DNA of 64,000 nucleotides, taken from Herbaspirillum sp. (lineage in GTDB: Bacteria; Pseudomonadota; Gammaproteobacteria; Burkholderiales; Burkholderiaceae_D). Under the pieces are notes generated by a model that saw only the letters and a program-made list of their open reading frames with translations, was not told the origin of the DNA and made no database searches. Location: assembly GCF_017744395.1 (NCBI RefSeq), contig NZ_JAGIBI010000006.1, forward strand, positions 124,001 to 188,000, in the 5' to 3' direction. Position numbers and translations under genes: made by a program. This document shows, in pieces, positions 27,981-35,829 of the stretch (positions are counted from its first letter, which is position 1; every line of letters begins with the position of its first letter).

Positions 27981-28145
27981 TCGGCGCTCACTTATTGTTG
28001 GTTTTTGATGACGTCGTTGCTGCGACGAAATATCTCGTCTCAGGAAATGCAATTTCCCGGACAGGGGCCAGCCAGGCATTCACTCCATGGGCCGGATTGG
28101 TTTCTACCGTAGCAGGTTGGCATCAGATATCTGCGCAATCGCGCA

Positions 28146-28397
28146 TTACCGGCGCCATTGCTTGCGCCGGTAATTCTTCCAGTTGCGCTGGCGCGGCAAC
28201 TGCATATCCTCCCAGGCATCCGGCAAATTGCTGCGCGAACGCGCCGGGCGCGATCCGACCTCCCCCTCCTCGCCGAAGAATTGCGCCGCACGTCGGGCAT
28301 TGCCATAACGGATCCGCCGGAACGCACGGCCATGGCGATGCTTGCCTGTGCCGGGGACGGGCGGGTGTGTCGTGAGCGCATTCTGTTTTGTTGGCAT
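28146..28397 (-). CDS. Small basic hypothetical protein
   Basis: An 83-residue, very basic protein (MPTKQNALTT...). The C-terminus reads LPDAWEDMQLPRQRNWKNYRRKQWRR, a W-K-x-Y/H-R-x-x-Q-W-R ending that I associate with small uncharacterised proteins. GAGGG lies nine bases before the ATG at 28397. It has no signal peptide and no Cys. It sits between the ankyrin gene and the ECF-type promoter at 28588, on the opposite strand. A real gene is likely but unproven. Confidence 0.5.
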   Translation of the reverse strand: MPTKQNALTTHPPVPGTGKHRHGRAFRRIRYGNARRAAQFFGEEGEVGSRPARSRSNLPDAWEDMQLPRQRNWKNYRRKQWRR

Positions 28398-28587
28398 GGC
28401 GTATCGGCCCTCAATCCGTTTCCATCCAGATCGCGCGTGGAGCCAATGGCCCTGGCGCATTTTGGGGAAACGGCCGGGGCAGGGATCGGTTGACGCGTTC
28501 CTGCGGAAAATCCATGGTGTTGCCCGCCGGAATTTTGTTTGGTTCGCTTTTTATATGGCGCTGGCGTATCGGTATTTTGTCTCGATT

Positions 28588-28613
28588 CAACCCTTTCGGC
28601 CAAGGCAAACGTT
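28588..28613 (+). promoter_or_regulatory. Putative ECF sigma promoter, copy 2
   Basis: CAACCC at 28588-28593 (extended: AACCCTTTCGGCCA, matching copy 1 over 14 bases), a 16-base spacer, CGTT at 28610-28613. It would drive the plus-strand genes from 28647 to 30819. Confidence 0.5.
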
Positions 28614-28646
28614 AGAGGTGTTGTATTCCGTTTCAGGCAGCCGATC

Positions 28647-29042
28647 ATGCTCGTATCCCTATTCGTCCGCGGCCTTCTCTGGGGGCGCCACAAAAGATGG
28701 TTGTCGGTGCTGTGTCCTATCCTCTGGCGCCGGCTGGCGCATTGCCTGCCGGAGGCTGAGGCGACCATCAGCCATCATGGCCGGCCGGCGCCGGTGTTGG
28801 CCAGGAGCGTGATCGCGCCGTATCGTTGCAGTCTTGAAATCAGGATGGAGAGCGGGATGAAGAATGTTGACGTTTTGGACGACTATCTGGTTTTCCTGGC
28901 TTCGGGAAAGCAGGAAGCCCGGCGCAGCATGCCGATCGCACATACCTATGTGAAACATGGCGCCTGCATGCAGGAACAGGTTGTCGTCGACATACATATT
29001 CGCCGGATCGCCCGAAAATCCGCTTGTCGCCGGCCGGCGTAA
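28647..29042 (+). CDS. Hypothetical protein of uncertain start
   Basis: An open frame of 131 codons that begins about 30 bases after the ECF-type promoter. The first half is Arg/Trp-rich. The second half, from an internal ATG at 28857 with GGAGAGCGGG upstream, is more protein-like (MKNVDVLDDYLVFLASGKQEARRSM) and would give 61 residues. There is no signal peptide and no recognised domain. It may be a short cytoplasmic protein or simply leader RNA for the genes behind it. Confidence 0.3.
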   Translation: MLVSLFVRGLLWGRHKRWLSVLCPILWRRLAHCLPEAEATISHHGRPAPVLARSVIAPYRCSLEIRMESGMKNVDVLDDYLVFLASGKQEARRSMPIAHTYVKHGACMQEQVVVDIHIRRIARKSACRRPA

Positions 29043-29124
29043 CGAATACTCTTGCGAACAGCCGCAGCTTCGGGGGCGGCTCAACGCAGTACGGAAAAAC
29101 TCACAACAACAAACCGGGCGACCC

Positions 29125-29937
29125 ATGATTTTTCATTCCAGCCGGCTTGCCGCCGCCGTAGTCCTGGCATTGTCATTGCCTTCGCATGTCGCTGCCTGCA
29201 TTAGTCTCGAGCGGGACCCGGCAGAGCCTAATACCATCCTTTCCATCAACCAGGCCGAGGCATTGTTTGAGATCGACGATGCCCCGCATCCGATCCAGGT
29301 GGGACAGCGTATCGAATACCGCCTGCCGCTTGCGAAGGCGGGAGAGAGCTGGAAGGCTTCCATTGCCAGCCCCGATGTGGCGGCGGTGTTCCGGCTGGAG
29401 CAGACGCCGGCGCGCAGCGACGAAGACGGCATTATGCGTACCGGTCTTGTTTTTGAAGGACTCGGGAAAGGCGCCGCCATAGTCGTCATCGAATACCTGA
29501 CGCCGCCGGGAAAGTCCGCCAAGGGACGCTCAATCGCCGCCGGCCGCCGCCTGAAGATGCTCTATTTCGACGTGCGTCCCCGCGAGCGTTGGGTCGTCCC
29601 GCATGTGGAACCCTTATCCCTCACCGAGGCCGACAGCGCCCGTCCCCAGCATGTGACGACCGCGCAGGATATCCGGGTCACGCTGGCGGCGCCCGCCTTG
29701 CCCGAGGGGATGGCGGGGGCCTGGCGCATTGCCGCCGGCACAGGGACACAGCCGGTGGTGCGCAGCCGCGAAAGCATGGCCGACAAGTCCGAGCTGTTTG
29801 TACTGGGCAGCGCCTCCATCGCGCAGCCGCTGGTCTTCGAATTTGTCGCAGCTCCGGTGTCCGGTTCGGGCGAAGCGCCGAAGGTGGTCCGGTCGGTTGC
29901 ATTCAATATCGAGGTGCGTCCGGCGCCGGCGTGCTAA
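29125..29937 (+). CDS. Exported hypothetical protein
   Basis: A 270-residue protein with a signal peptide (about 1-24, LPSHVAAC). The mature part looks like two beta-rich domains. The first carries LFEIDDAPHPIQVGQRIEYRLPLAKAGESWKASI and ends in a YFDVRPRERW strand, a form reminiscent of inhibitor-type immunoglobulin folds. The second repeats a similar layout and ends at a lone Cys (PAPAC). I do not recognise a family. It lies in the unit with the OmpA-like lipoprotein that starts 53 bases later, and probably works in the envelope. Confidence 0.7.
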   Translation: MIFHSSRLAAAVVLALSLPSHVAACISLERDPAEPNTILSINQAEALFEIDDAPHPIQVGQRIEYRLPLAKAGESWKASIASPDVAAVFRLEQTPARSDEDGIMRTGLVFEGLGKGAAIVVIEYLTPPGKSAKGRSIAAGRRLKMLYFDVRPRERWVVPHVEPLSLTEADSARPQHVTTAQDIRVTLAAPALPEGMAGAWRIAAGTGTQPVVRSRESMADKSELFVLGSASIAQPLVFEFVAAPVSGSGEAPKVVRSVAFNIEVRPAPAC

Positions 29938-29990
29938 ACGGGAAAACATCCGGAGCCAATTACACTTATAGCCAAAGAGAAGGATTCATC

Positions 29991-30491
29991 ATGTTGCGTC
30001 ATACGGCGATTCTTGCCGCCGCCTTGTCGGTATGCGCCTGCTCCTCGACCTCGCTCGACCAGGCCAATGGCGATCCCAACGGGAAGTCGCCGATCGGCGT
30101 ACGGGTTTGCTGTGCCCGCCCCGAGCCGAAGCGGGAGGAAGCGGTGCCGGAGCACGAGCCGGCGTTGTCGGCCAATAGCGTGTACTTCGACTTCGACCAA
30201 TATGCCATCAGTGAAAAGTACCAGTCGGTGGTCAAGGTGCATGCGGCTTTCCTGACGGCCCACCCTGACCGTTACGTCCAGTTGATCGGCAACACGGATG
30301 ACCAGGGCGGCCCTGAGTACAACCTGGGCCTGGGGCAAAAGCGGGCCGACACGGTGGCGAACCAGTTGATTCTCCTGGGAGTCGACAAGAGGCATATAGA
30401 AACGGTTTCCTTCGGGGCGGAGCGACCGCGCGCGACGGGCGACGATGAGACATCCAGGGCGGAGAACCGGCGTGTTGATTTCTTTTATTGA
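29991..30491 (+). CDS. OmpA-domain (Pal-like) lipoprotein
   Basis: A 166-residue protein. The N-terminus has a lipoprotein-type signal ending VCAC-SSTS (probable lipidated Cys at residue 18). After a linker, residues about 60-166 form an OmpA C-terminal domain: NSVYFDFDQYAISEKY, then IGNTDDQGGPEYNLGLGQKRADTVANQL and ENRRVDFFY. The Asp and Arg that bind meso-diaminopimelate in peptidoglycan are present. It should tether the outer membrane to the wall. AGAAGGA precedes the ATG. The 3' end overlaps the next gene by 20 bases. Confidence 0.88.
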   Translation: MLRHTAILAAALSVCACSSTSLDQANGDPNGKSPIGVRVCCARPEPKREEAVPEHEPALSANSVYFDFDQYAISEKYQSVVKVHAAFLTAHPDRYVQLIGNTDDQGGPEYNLGLGQKRADTVANQLILLGVDKRHIETVSFGAERPRATGDDETSRAENRRVDFFY

Positions 30492-30819
30492 ATCCAGAAG
30501 GCGCAAAGCATTGTGCGCCGCCTTGGCAACCGCATTATCAGGCCTGGCTGCCGACGCCGGCGCTTCCCTGGTGGCGGCGGCCCAGGAAGAATGCCGGAAA
30601 ATCGCCGCGGCTACCGAAGTGTATTGCCAGGGCCAGAAAGACCATGCGCAGGAATCCTGTGCCCAGCAGGCGCAGGCCGTACAGGAACGCTGCTACCAGA
30701 AGATAACGGAACACGATGCAGCGTACGAGCGGGAAAAGAAGAGGCGGATGCAGGAAGAAGACCGGGCTGCGCGCGAACGCATGTTGAAAGACCGGAGCAG
30801 AACGGGGGCTGCGCAGTGA
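30472..30819 (+). CDS. Small exported Cys-containing hypothetical protein
   Basis: About 115 residues. The start is taken as GTG 30472, because GGAG lies seven bases upstream and a signal peptide (about residues 10-33, ALATALSGLAADAGA) follows; TTG 30475 is an alternative. The mature part is helical and charged, with four Cys in a regular pattern (EECRK, VYCQG, ESCAQ, ERCYQ) suggesting two disulfides across a helical hairpin, and ends in a Lys/Arg/Glu-rich tail. It overlaps the OmpA lipoprotein gene, so translation is probably coupled. Function unknown. Confidence 0.55.
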   Translation: MLISFIESRRRKALCAALATALSGLAADAGASLVAAAQEECRKIAAATEVYCQGQKDHAQESCAQQAQAVQERCYQKITEHDAAYEREKKRRMQEEDRAARERMLKDRSRTGAAQ

Positions 30820-30894
30820 TGGATGCCCCTTAAGGCGGAAAGCCGGGTTGCTTGCTTTCCGTCCTGTGGGGACATCCCGGTCCCGGGCCGGCCA

Positions 30895-32469
30895 TTACAT
30901 TGAGAACCTCGCGCCGGCAACCCGCACCACCTCCATCAGGTTCTGGAACACCGCCACAACCTGCATCGCCATTTCCTGCCCCTGATCCGATCTGACATGC
31001 AGGATTTCCCCCTTGTCGTCATATTCAACGACAATCTTTCCTTTGCCGGCCATGGTGATTTCCACCGGCTTTTCATTGTCGTTGTACTTGAAGGTGAGTT
31101 CGCGACGCAGCTTTTCGCGGCTGTCGGTTTCGACGATGCGCTGGATGCTGCTGGTGTTCGCGTAATCGAGGTCGATGCGCTGGCCGGCGGTGTTGCGGGC
31201 GCTGGTCAGCTTGCCGTCGCCGTCATAGTAAAACGCCGTGGTCAGGCCCTTGCTCACGACCAGGATGAGCTTGCCGCTGCGCGGGTGATAGACAAATTCA
31301 ATGACCCCGCCGGAGGCATTCGTCTTGCGCACGACGCGTCCCTGGTCGTCATAGGCGATGGCACGGAGATCGTTGCTGTTGGAGATGGCCACCGGCCGGG
31401 TCCTTTCTTCGCCGGTCACAGTCCGTTCGTTCTGGAATTCATAGTTGCTGACCAGTTGTTTCCCGGCGGCTGAAAGGGTCGTGACCTTGGTCCAGGTGTG
31501 CTGCGGATCGGCCGGATCGCTACGGTATTCGTAGCGCACCTGTTCCCCATGGCGGTCGGTCACCGAACTGACGCGTCCGCTCTCCGGCGACACGTATTCG
31601 ATGCGCATGGTGCTCTGGTCGATATAGGTGATGCGGGTCAGGTTCTGGTTGCTGTCGTAGTCGTATACGTACTGGTTGCCGTTGACGTCGTTCGACTTGA
31701 CCAGCTCGTTCTTGCCGCTATAGCTGTAGATGAGATGGTGCTTGCCGTTGGTGGAGGCGTCTTGCAGGCGGCCGGAGGCCGTCCAGGCGAGCTTGATCGT
31801 ATTGCCGGCGGAGTCGCTGATCGTTTCGGGCCGTGCGCCGGCATAGCTGGCGCGGATCTGGTAGCCATCGTCCTCTTCGTGGCGGGTCATCCGCCCTTGC
31901 AGGTCGAAATAGTCGTCGCCGCCGTAGCAATTCCTGCGCTTGTAGCCGTCGGCCACCCGTAAGAGCCTTGCCCCAACGCATTGGTCGGACGACAGTTCGC
32001 TGCCGGCGGCCAGCTCTGCCTGCATGCCGTAGTCCTTCACCTTGCGCATGCGCAGTTCTTCATCAGCGGCAAGTTTCCCGCGAAGGCTGGCGGCGGCTTC
32101 CGGAGCAAGGTGTTCGCGCTGCACCGCGGCCTGCAGGATCTGTTCGACTCCCGCCGCGACATCGACCTTGCCGGCCGGCCGGTAGTAGTTGATCCCGCCA
32201 TTGCCATTTTCGTGGATGGCCGCGGTGCCGTCGGGCATGGCGATCAGGCGCGTCTCGAACTGCGATCCCCAGCCCGCGCCAAACCAGCCGATTTGCGAGG
32301 CGAACGAGTTATAGGTGCGCGCCAGCGCCAGCTTGTGCGGACCGGCTTCCAGCGTGATGTCCTGGTAGGTGATGTAGAAATTGCCGTTCTGCAGCATGAC
32401 GCCGGCGCTTGCGGCAACCGGGACGAGCAGCAAGGCAATCAATAAGTTTTTCTTGTTCATGTTTTGCAT
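30895..32469 (-). CDS. Short RHS/YD-repeat protein, exported
   Basis: A 524-residue protein with a signal peptide (MNKKNLLIALLLVPVAASAG). Residues about 30-95 match the DUF6531 start of RHS proteins (DITLEAGPHKLALARTYNSFASQIGWFGAGWGS). About 200-500 hold YD repeats such as YDYDSNQNLTRITYIDQSTMRIEYV and YDDQGRVVRKTNASGGVIEFVYHP. Typical RHS proteins exceed 1,200 residues and carry a toxic tip; this one ends without any toxin-like domain or core PxxxxDPxG motif. It is therefore more likely a structural envelope protein than a toxin. The start is 32469, with a second ATG at 32460. It follows a small Cys protein gene behind an ECF-type promoter. Confidence 0.82.
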   Translation of the reverse strand: MQNMNKKNLLIALLLVPVAASAGVMLQNGNFYITYQDITLEAGPHKLALARTYNSFASQIGWFGAGWGSQFETRLIAMPDGTAAIHENGNGGINYYRPAGKVDVAAGVEQILQAAVQREHLAPEAAASLRGKLAADEELRMRKVKDYGMQAELAAGSELSSDQCVGARLLRVADGYKRRNCYGGDDYFDLQGRMTRHEEDDGYQIRASYAGARPETISDSAGNTIKLAWTASGRLQDASTNGKHHLIYSYSGKNELVKSNDVNGNQYVYDYDSNQNLTRITYIDQSTMRIEYVSPESGRVSSVTDRHGEQVRYEYRSDPADPQHTWTKVTTLSAAGKQLVSNYEFQNERTVTGEERTRPVAISNSNDLRAIAYDDQGRVVRKTNASGGVIEFVYHPRSGKLILVVSKGLTTAFYYDGDGKLTSARNTAGQRIDLDYANTSSIQRIVETDSREKLRRELTFKYNDNEKPVEITMAGKGKIVVEYDDKGEILHVRSDQGQEMAMQVVAVFQNLMEVVRVAGARFSM

Positions 32470-32493
32470 GTTAGGTACTTTCTGGCGGCTAGT

Positions 32494-32513
32494 CCTCACC
32501 CAGTTGGGTGAGG
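32494..32513 (-). promoter_or_regulatory. Hairpin in the leader of the RHS gene
   Basis: CCTCACCCA and TGGGTGAGG form a nine-base perfect stem with a two-base centre, 25 bases before the RHS start, between it and the small Cys protein gene. No T-run follows; it may modulate expression of the second gene. Confidence 0.4.
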
Positions 32514-32556
32514 TGTTTCATGGCCTTTCCGGCATCTCACCGGATGCCACCGGTTT

Positions 32557-32721
32557 TTATCCCCGAACGCCGGTGCCAGTTCTTTTATCGGTGCATTTGA
32601 GGTACAGGCAGCCGTTCGTCCCCTGCTTGCAGGGATTCCCATGCTTGTCCTGCCAGACGCAGCCAGCGTTGGCTGCCATGTGGAATACCAACATTGCCAA
32701 GCCGAATAACAGTGCTTTCAT
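32557..32721 (-). CDS. Small exported Cys-rich protein (54 residues)
   Basis: The signal peptide (MKALLFGLAMLVFHMAANA) is followed by about 35 residues with four Cys: GCVWQDKHGNPCKQGTNGCLYLKC. The Cys spacing points to two disulfides in a compact secreted domain. GGGAGA sits five bases before the ATG, a clear translation signal. It is the first gene behind ECF-type promoter copy 3 and precedes the RHS gene. No family is recognised. Confidence 0.7.
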   Translation of the reverse strand: MKALLFGLAMLVFHMAANAGCVWQDKHGNPCKQGTNGCLYLKCTDKRTGTGVRG

Positions 32722-32803
32722 GATTCTCTCCCGGAGATTTAAGGAAAACGGCAGGGGCCATTGGCAACGTGATTCCCAATCGGAAAACTGCCTTATAGGG
32801 TTC

Positions 32804-32830
32804 AACGCAGGGCGATGTCCGGAAGGGTTA
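32804..32830 (-). promoter_or_regulatory. Putative ECF sigma promoter, copy 3
   Basis: Read on the minus strand: TAACCC (32830-32825, extended TAACCCTTCCGG), 17 bases, CGTT (32807-32804). It lies 83 bases upstream of the small Cys protein start and faces copy 5 divergently. Confidence 0.6.
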
Positions 32831-32885
32831 AAGCGCGTTGCCGATGTTTTCTGGCGATCATCGTCTCGTCGCTCCCGGGATTGCC

Positions 32886-32912
32886 TAACCCCGATGGAAA
32901 GCGGCAGCCGTT
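32886..32912 (+). promoter_or_regulatory. Putative ECF sigma promoter, copy 5
   Basis: TAACCC at 32886-32891, 17 bases, CGTT at 32909-32912, 42 bases before the ATG of the small exported protein at 32955. Confidence 0.5.
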
Positions 32913-32954
32913 TCAAGGCAGAAGACCATGGCAAAAGACGAGAAAGGAATCCGG

Positions 32955-33260
32955 ATGAGGCCGACACTATTGCTTTGCCTTGCCGCGCTGATCCCCGCCG
33001 GCGCCTGGGCCCAATCGCAGGGGCAGCAATTCTATGCGGCTTGCCTGGGCCAGGCGGAACAGGAATACCGCCAATGCCTGCGCGGTTACGGGCGTGAACC
33101 GGGTTGCGGCCATGCGTACCGGCAGGAAAAGAACCGCTGCTGGAACAGCTATACGCAGGTGGAACGGGAGTCCGCCTCGCCATATTACCTGCCGCCGCAG
33201 CGGTTCGAGCCGGTGCCGATACCGCAGCGACCGGTGTATGTCCTTCCCGGCATGCGCTAA
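32955..33260 (+). CDS. Small exported Cys-containing protein
   Basis: A 101-residue protein with a signal peptide (about 1-19, IPAGAWAQ). The mature part has four Cys in AACLGQAEQEYRQCLRGYG and PGCGHAYRQEKNRCW. This is a helical-hairpin pattern like that of the protein at 30472 and suggests two disulfides. The C-terminus is Pro-rich (FEPVPIPQRPVYVLPG). AAGGAA precedes the ATG. It stands alone on the plus strand behind an ECF-type promoter and is convergent with the OmpA gene at 33315. Confidence 0.7.
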   Translation: MRPTLLLCLAALIPAGAWAQSQGQQFYAACLGQAEQEYRQCLRGYGREPGCGHAYRQEKNRCWNSYTQVERESASPYYLPPQRFEPVPIPQRPVYVLPGMR

Positions 33261-33314
33261 GAATCAAGGGCCGGCGCCGGTGATGGATGGAATCCATGCT
33301 GTCCCCGGCGTCGC

Positions 33315-33818
33315 TTAATCCGTGACGTACTCGATATCGACTCGGCGATTTTCGGCCCGTGAGGCTTCATCGCGGCCCTTGGCCTTGATGCGTTCCCTGC
33401 CTATGGACCAGACGCTCATCCGCTCCTTCTGTACGCCGCAAGCGACCAGGGCACGGAATACCGCTTCCGCCCGCGCCGCGCCGAGCGCCTGGTTGTATTC
33501 ATAGCTGCCGCGGTCGTCGGCGTTACCCATGATGCGGATACGGCGGGACGGAACGTTGCGTGTCGGGTCGCCGCGCAGCAATGCGCCGTGCGCCTCGATC
33601 AGGGACTGGAATTCGTCTTTGATGGCGATGCTGTTGACGTCGAAATAGATGGTGCGGTACTGGGCGAGCGGACTTTGCGGGTCGATCAGCGGGTCGGGGA
33701 GCATAGGGGAGCTGGCGCAGGGGCGTACCGGCGGCTGCGGGGGAATATTTTCGGCGTTGGCTGCCCCGGTGAACATGGCGATGGCGCAGACGAGGAACAG
33801 CTTCTTGAATTGATGCAT
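33315..33818 (-). CDS. OmpA family protein, exported
   Basis: A 167-residue protein with a signal peptide (about 1-22, FTGAANAE) rather than a lipobox. Residues about 50-167 form an OmpA peptidoglycan-binding domain: RTIYFDVNSIAIKDEFQSLIEAH, IRIMGNADDRGSYEYNQALGAARAEAVFRAL and ENRRVDIEY, with the Asp/Arg pair for diaminopimelate. It resembles the lipoprotein at 29991 but is soluble in the periplasm. It is the last gene of the seven-gene minus-strand unit that starts at 37207. Confidence 0.88.
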   Translation of the reverse strand: MHQFKKLFLVCAIAMFTGAANAENIPPQPPVRPCASSPMLPDPLIDPQSPLAQYRTIYFDVNSIAIKDEFQSLIEAHGALLRGDPTRNVPSRRIRIMGNADDRGSYEYNQALGAARAEAVFRALVACGVQKERMSVWSIGRERIKAKGRDEASRAENRRVDIEYVTD

Positions 33819-33875
33819 GGTGCACTCCGTTTATTTCACACTTGAAATCGCCACGCCTGAAAATTGGCTGGGATC

Positions 33876-34802
33876 TCAAGAGGTTCTTGGTAATCTTGGA
33901 TTCGGCCGGGCGCCGAGCAAAGCCATCAACAGCACCGGCCATTCTACCCATGCGTGCATGCCGGATGCGACGGCATAAAGTTTGCGCGCATCTTCGTAAT
34001 CGAACACGTAATAAGCGCAGATGAGCATGGTCAATCCAATGGCGATGGCGCGCGCCCAGGGCGGCATCAAGGGCGCAGGATGCTGTTTTTCCGCCCGCGG
34101 CAGCAAGACGATCACGCAGTAATAATGCAGGCATTGGGACAGCACGATGGCAGACAGCAATGCCGAGCGGTGCGCTCCGCCCCAGTTCGCGGGCAATTGC
34201 CCATCCAGCAGCCAGGCGTGGCCGGCGATGGCGGTCGATGAGGCAGGCATGCCCCACAGTCCGCAGACCAGCAGCAACGGCAGAACGAACAGCGCCGTCA
34301 CGCGCCAGGCCAGGCGACGTTGCCCATTGTTGTGGCGAGCCATATCCCAAGCCATCGCCAGCGGGGTGAAGTTATGCAGGATCGCCAGCGCCAGCAACGC
34401 TTCCAGGATTGCGCCGTTGTGCAGCAGCCAAAGCATGGCGCCGGACAGCAGCAGGCCGGCGATGCGCACGTTCCAGCCGGCATCTGCGGGAGCGAAGACG
34501 ATGACGGCGCCGAGCATCAGCAGGCTCAACAGATCGACAATCTGCGTCGCCTCGGAAGAAAACGTGCCCATCCAGAACGCGGTGCGCGCAACAGCCTGCG
34601 CCAACAGGATGGCTCCCAGCATCCACCACCAATGGCGCGGCCAGTGCGCCGCATAACGCCGCCGCAGGAAGGCCGCTTCCCAGATCACATGCGGCAAGCC
34701 GAAGATCGCCAGCGAGACCAGATACAGCAGCAGCGGCTGCCAGCTTGCCAGCAAGAGCAGCGTGGCTGGAATGAACCAGCGGCCGGATTCGCGGTTCACC
34801 AT
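33876..34802 (-). CDS. Polytopic membrane protein with conserved-looking intramembrane His
   Basis: A 308-residue protein with about eight hydrophobic helices. His residues fall in or next to helices in three places: FGLPHVIWEAAF (about 35-45), ILHNFTPLAMAWD (about 145) and SQCLHYYCVIVL (about 230). This spacing recalls membrane di-iron enzymes such as Brp/Blh carotenoid oxygenases, but I cannot confirm homology. The start ATG overlaps the stop of the preceding gene (ATGGTGA), so the two are translationally coupled and perhaps form a complex. They are the only multi-span membrane proteins in the ECF-linked unit. Confidence 0.65.
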   Translation of the reverse strand: MVNRESGRWFIPATLLLLASWQPLLLYLVSLAIFGLPHVIWEAAFLRRRYAAHWPRHWWWMLGAILLAQAVARTAFWMGTFSSEATQIVDLLSLLMLGAVIVFAPADAGWNVRIAGLLLSGAMLWLLHNGAILEALLALAILHNFTPLAMAWDMARHNNGQRRLAWRVTALFVLPLLLVCGLWGMPASSTAIAGHAWLLDGQLPANWGGAHRSALLSAIVLSQCLHYYCVIVLLPRAEKQHPAPLMPPWARAIAIGLTMLICAYYVFDYEDARKLYAVASGMHAWVEWPVLLMALLGARPNPRLPRTS

Positions 34803-35116
34803 AACAGCCAGCCGGTAATCGCCGATGCGGCATTGGCGAGCAGCGACACGATACAGGCGCGGCCGAGGCCAAGCCGCAGCCAACCCCGATACCAGAGCGC
34901 TTCGGCGAGGAACACGCCGGTCTCGATACCTGCCGCGCCGGCCAGGTAGTTCTCCGGCGGCAGCGCCATGCTCAGCCGCCATGCCAGCGGATGCGTCACG
35001 CAGTTGGCGCCGATGGCGGCCAGCAGCACGCCGGGCGCGGGCAATGGCCGTGTCGCCGCGAACACGACGGGCAGCTCGCAGGCTAACGTCAGGGCGAAGG
35101 CGCCTGGCCAGTCCAT
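34796..35116 (-). CDS. Small polytopic membrane protein
   Basis: A 106-residue protein with about three to four transmembrane helices. Polar residues lie inside the helices: LACELPVVFAA, GANCVTHPLAW, ETGVFLAEALWYR and LLANAASAITGWLLW. The N-x-x-T-H-P and repeated E-A-L-W-Y type positions look functional rather than structural. It directly precedes, and overlaps, the larger membrane protein gene, and begins four bases after the exported protein gene at 35121-35804. No family name recognised. Confidence 0.65.
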   Translation of the reverse strand: MDWPGAFALTLACELPVVFAATRPLPAPGVLLAAIGANCVTHPLAWRLSMALPPENYLAGAAGIETGVFLAEALWYRGWLRLGLGRACIVSLLANAASAITGWLLW

Positions 35117-35120
35117 GCGA

Positions 35121-35804
35121 TTACTGGGTCAGTTTTTGCCACCAGGTGGCGGGTGTGTAGGTGCGCGGCGGGAGGTCATCGGGCGGTTGGCATGCCAGCA
35201 CCATGCGGCTGGCTTTTCGGCGTCCCTGGAAATACAAGCTGATCGATTCCACCTCTTGTTTGCACACGCCGGGGAATTCCTGCTTTTTACCTCCAGATTG
35301 CAATTCCACGGTACAGGCTGCGCCGTTTTCCTTGTCGGCGCAAAACCGGTCTTTCAACACGGGACCCGGCGTGCAGGTGAGTTCGGACATGGGCAGGGTT
35401 TTCTTGATCGGTATGCCGTTTGAATAGGTATCCGTCGCATAGGCGCTGCACAAGGTGTCATCCGCGAGGAATCCGCCCGACGGCAATCCGCGTTCAATGA
35501 TGGGACTGGTGGCGCGCTCGCAGTTCAAGTCGATGGTCGAAGAGTTGCGGTTCAGTTCGTTCCGGCAAATGCCCTCGCCGCCGCCGGCGAACGGATTGCC
35601 CGGAATGGAGCAGGCGTTTCCGACTTTCTTGTCTTTGCAATATTGGTCCGCGCGATCGAAGGCGTTTGGATTCTGGGCCAGGCGTTTGGCCGCCTCTGCC
35701 GCCTGCGGCGGGATGACATCGGCAAGGGTGGGTAAGGAGAACGCTGCTGTGGCCAGGATGGCTGCGCGGAACCATAACAGGGGCGCAATCGAAGCTGGTT
35801 TCAT
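35121..35804 (-). CDS. Exported Cys-rich hypothetical protein
   Basis: A 227-residue protein with a signal peptide (about 1-28, SLPTLADV). The mature part carries ten Cys at intervals (CKDKKVGNACSIPGNPF, GICRNEL, DLNCERA, LCSAYA, LTCTPG, FCADKENGAACTVEL, GVCKQEV, LACQPP). This is consistent with several disulfides and a repeated C-x7-C-x unit seen twice (KVGNAC and ENGAAC). The C-terminus ends in TWWQKLTQ. GGGGA precedes the ATG. Function unknown; it is part of the ECF-linked unit. Confidence 0.65.
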   Translation of the reverse strand: MKPASIAPLLWFRAAILATAAFSLPTLADVIPPQAAEAAKRLAQNPNAFDRADQYCKDKKVGNACSIPGNPFAGGGEGICRNELNRNSSTIDLNCERATSPIIERGLPSGGFLADDTLCSAYATDTYSNGIPIKKTLPMSELTCTPGPVLKDRFCADKENGAACTVELQSGGKKQEFPGVCKQEVESISLYFQGRRKASRMVLACQPPDDLPPRTYTPATWWQKLTQ

Positions 35805-35829
35805 GTTTTTATTTCCCCAGGTTTTATTT

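Noticed and set aside
28040-28768. Minus-strand open frame of 242 codons before the ankyrin gene
   Set aside because: Arg/Ser-rich composition without protein character, and it conflicts with the better-supported small gene at 28146.
30895-32469. Polymorphic RHS toxin with immunity gene
   Set aside because: The protein lacks a C-terminal toxin domain, and no small acidic immunity-like gene follows it.
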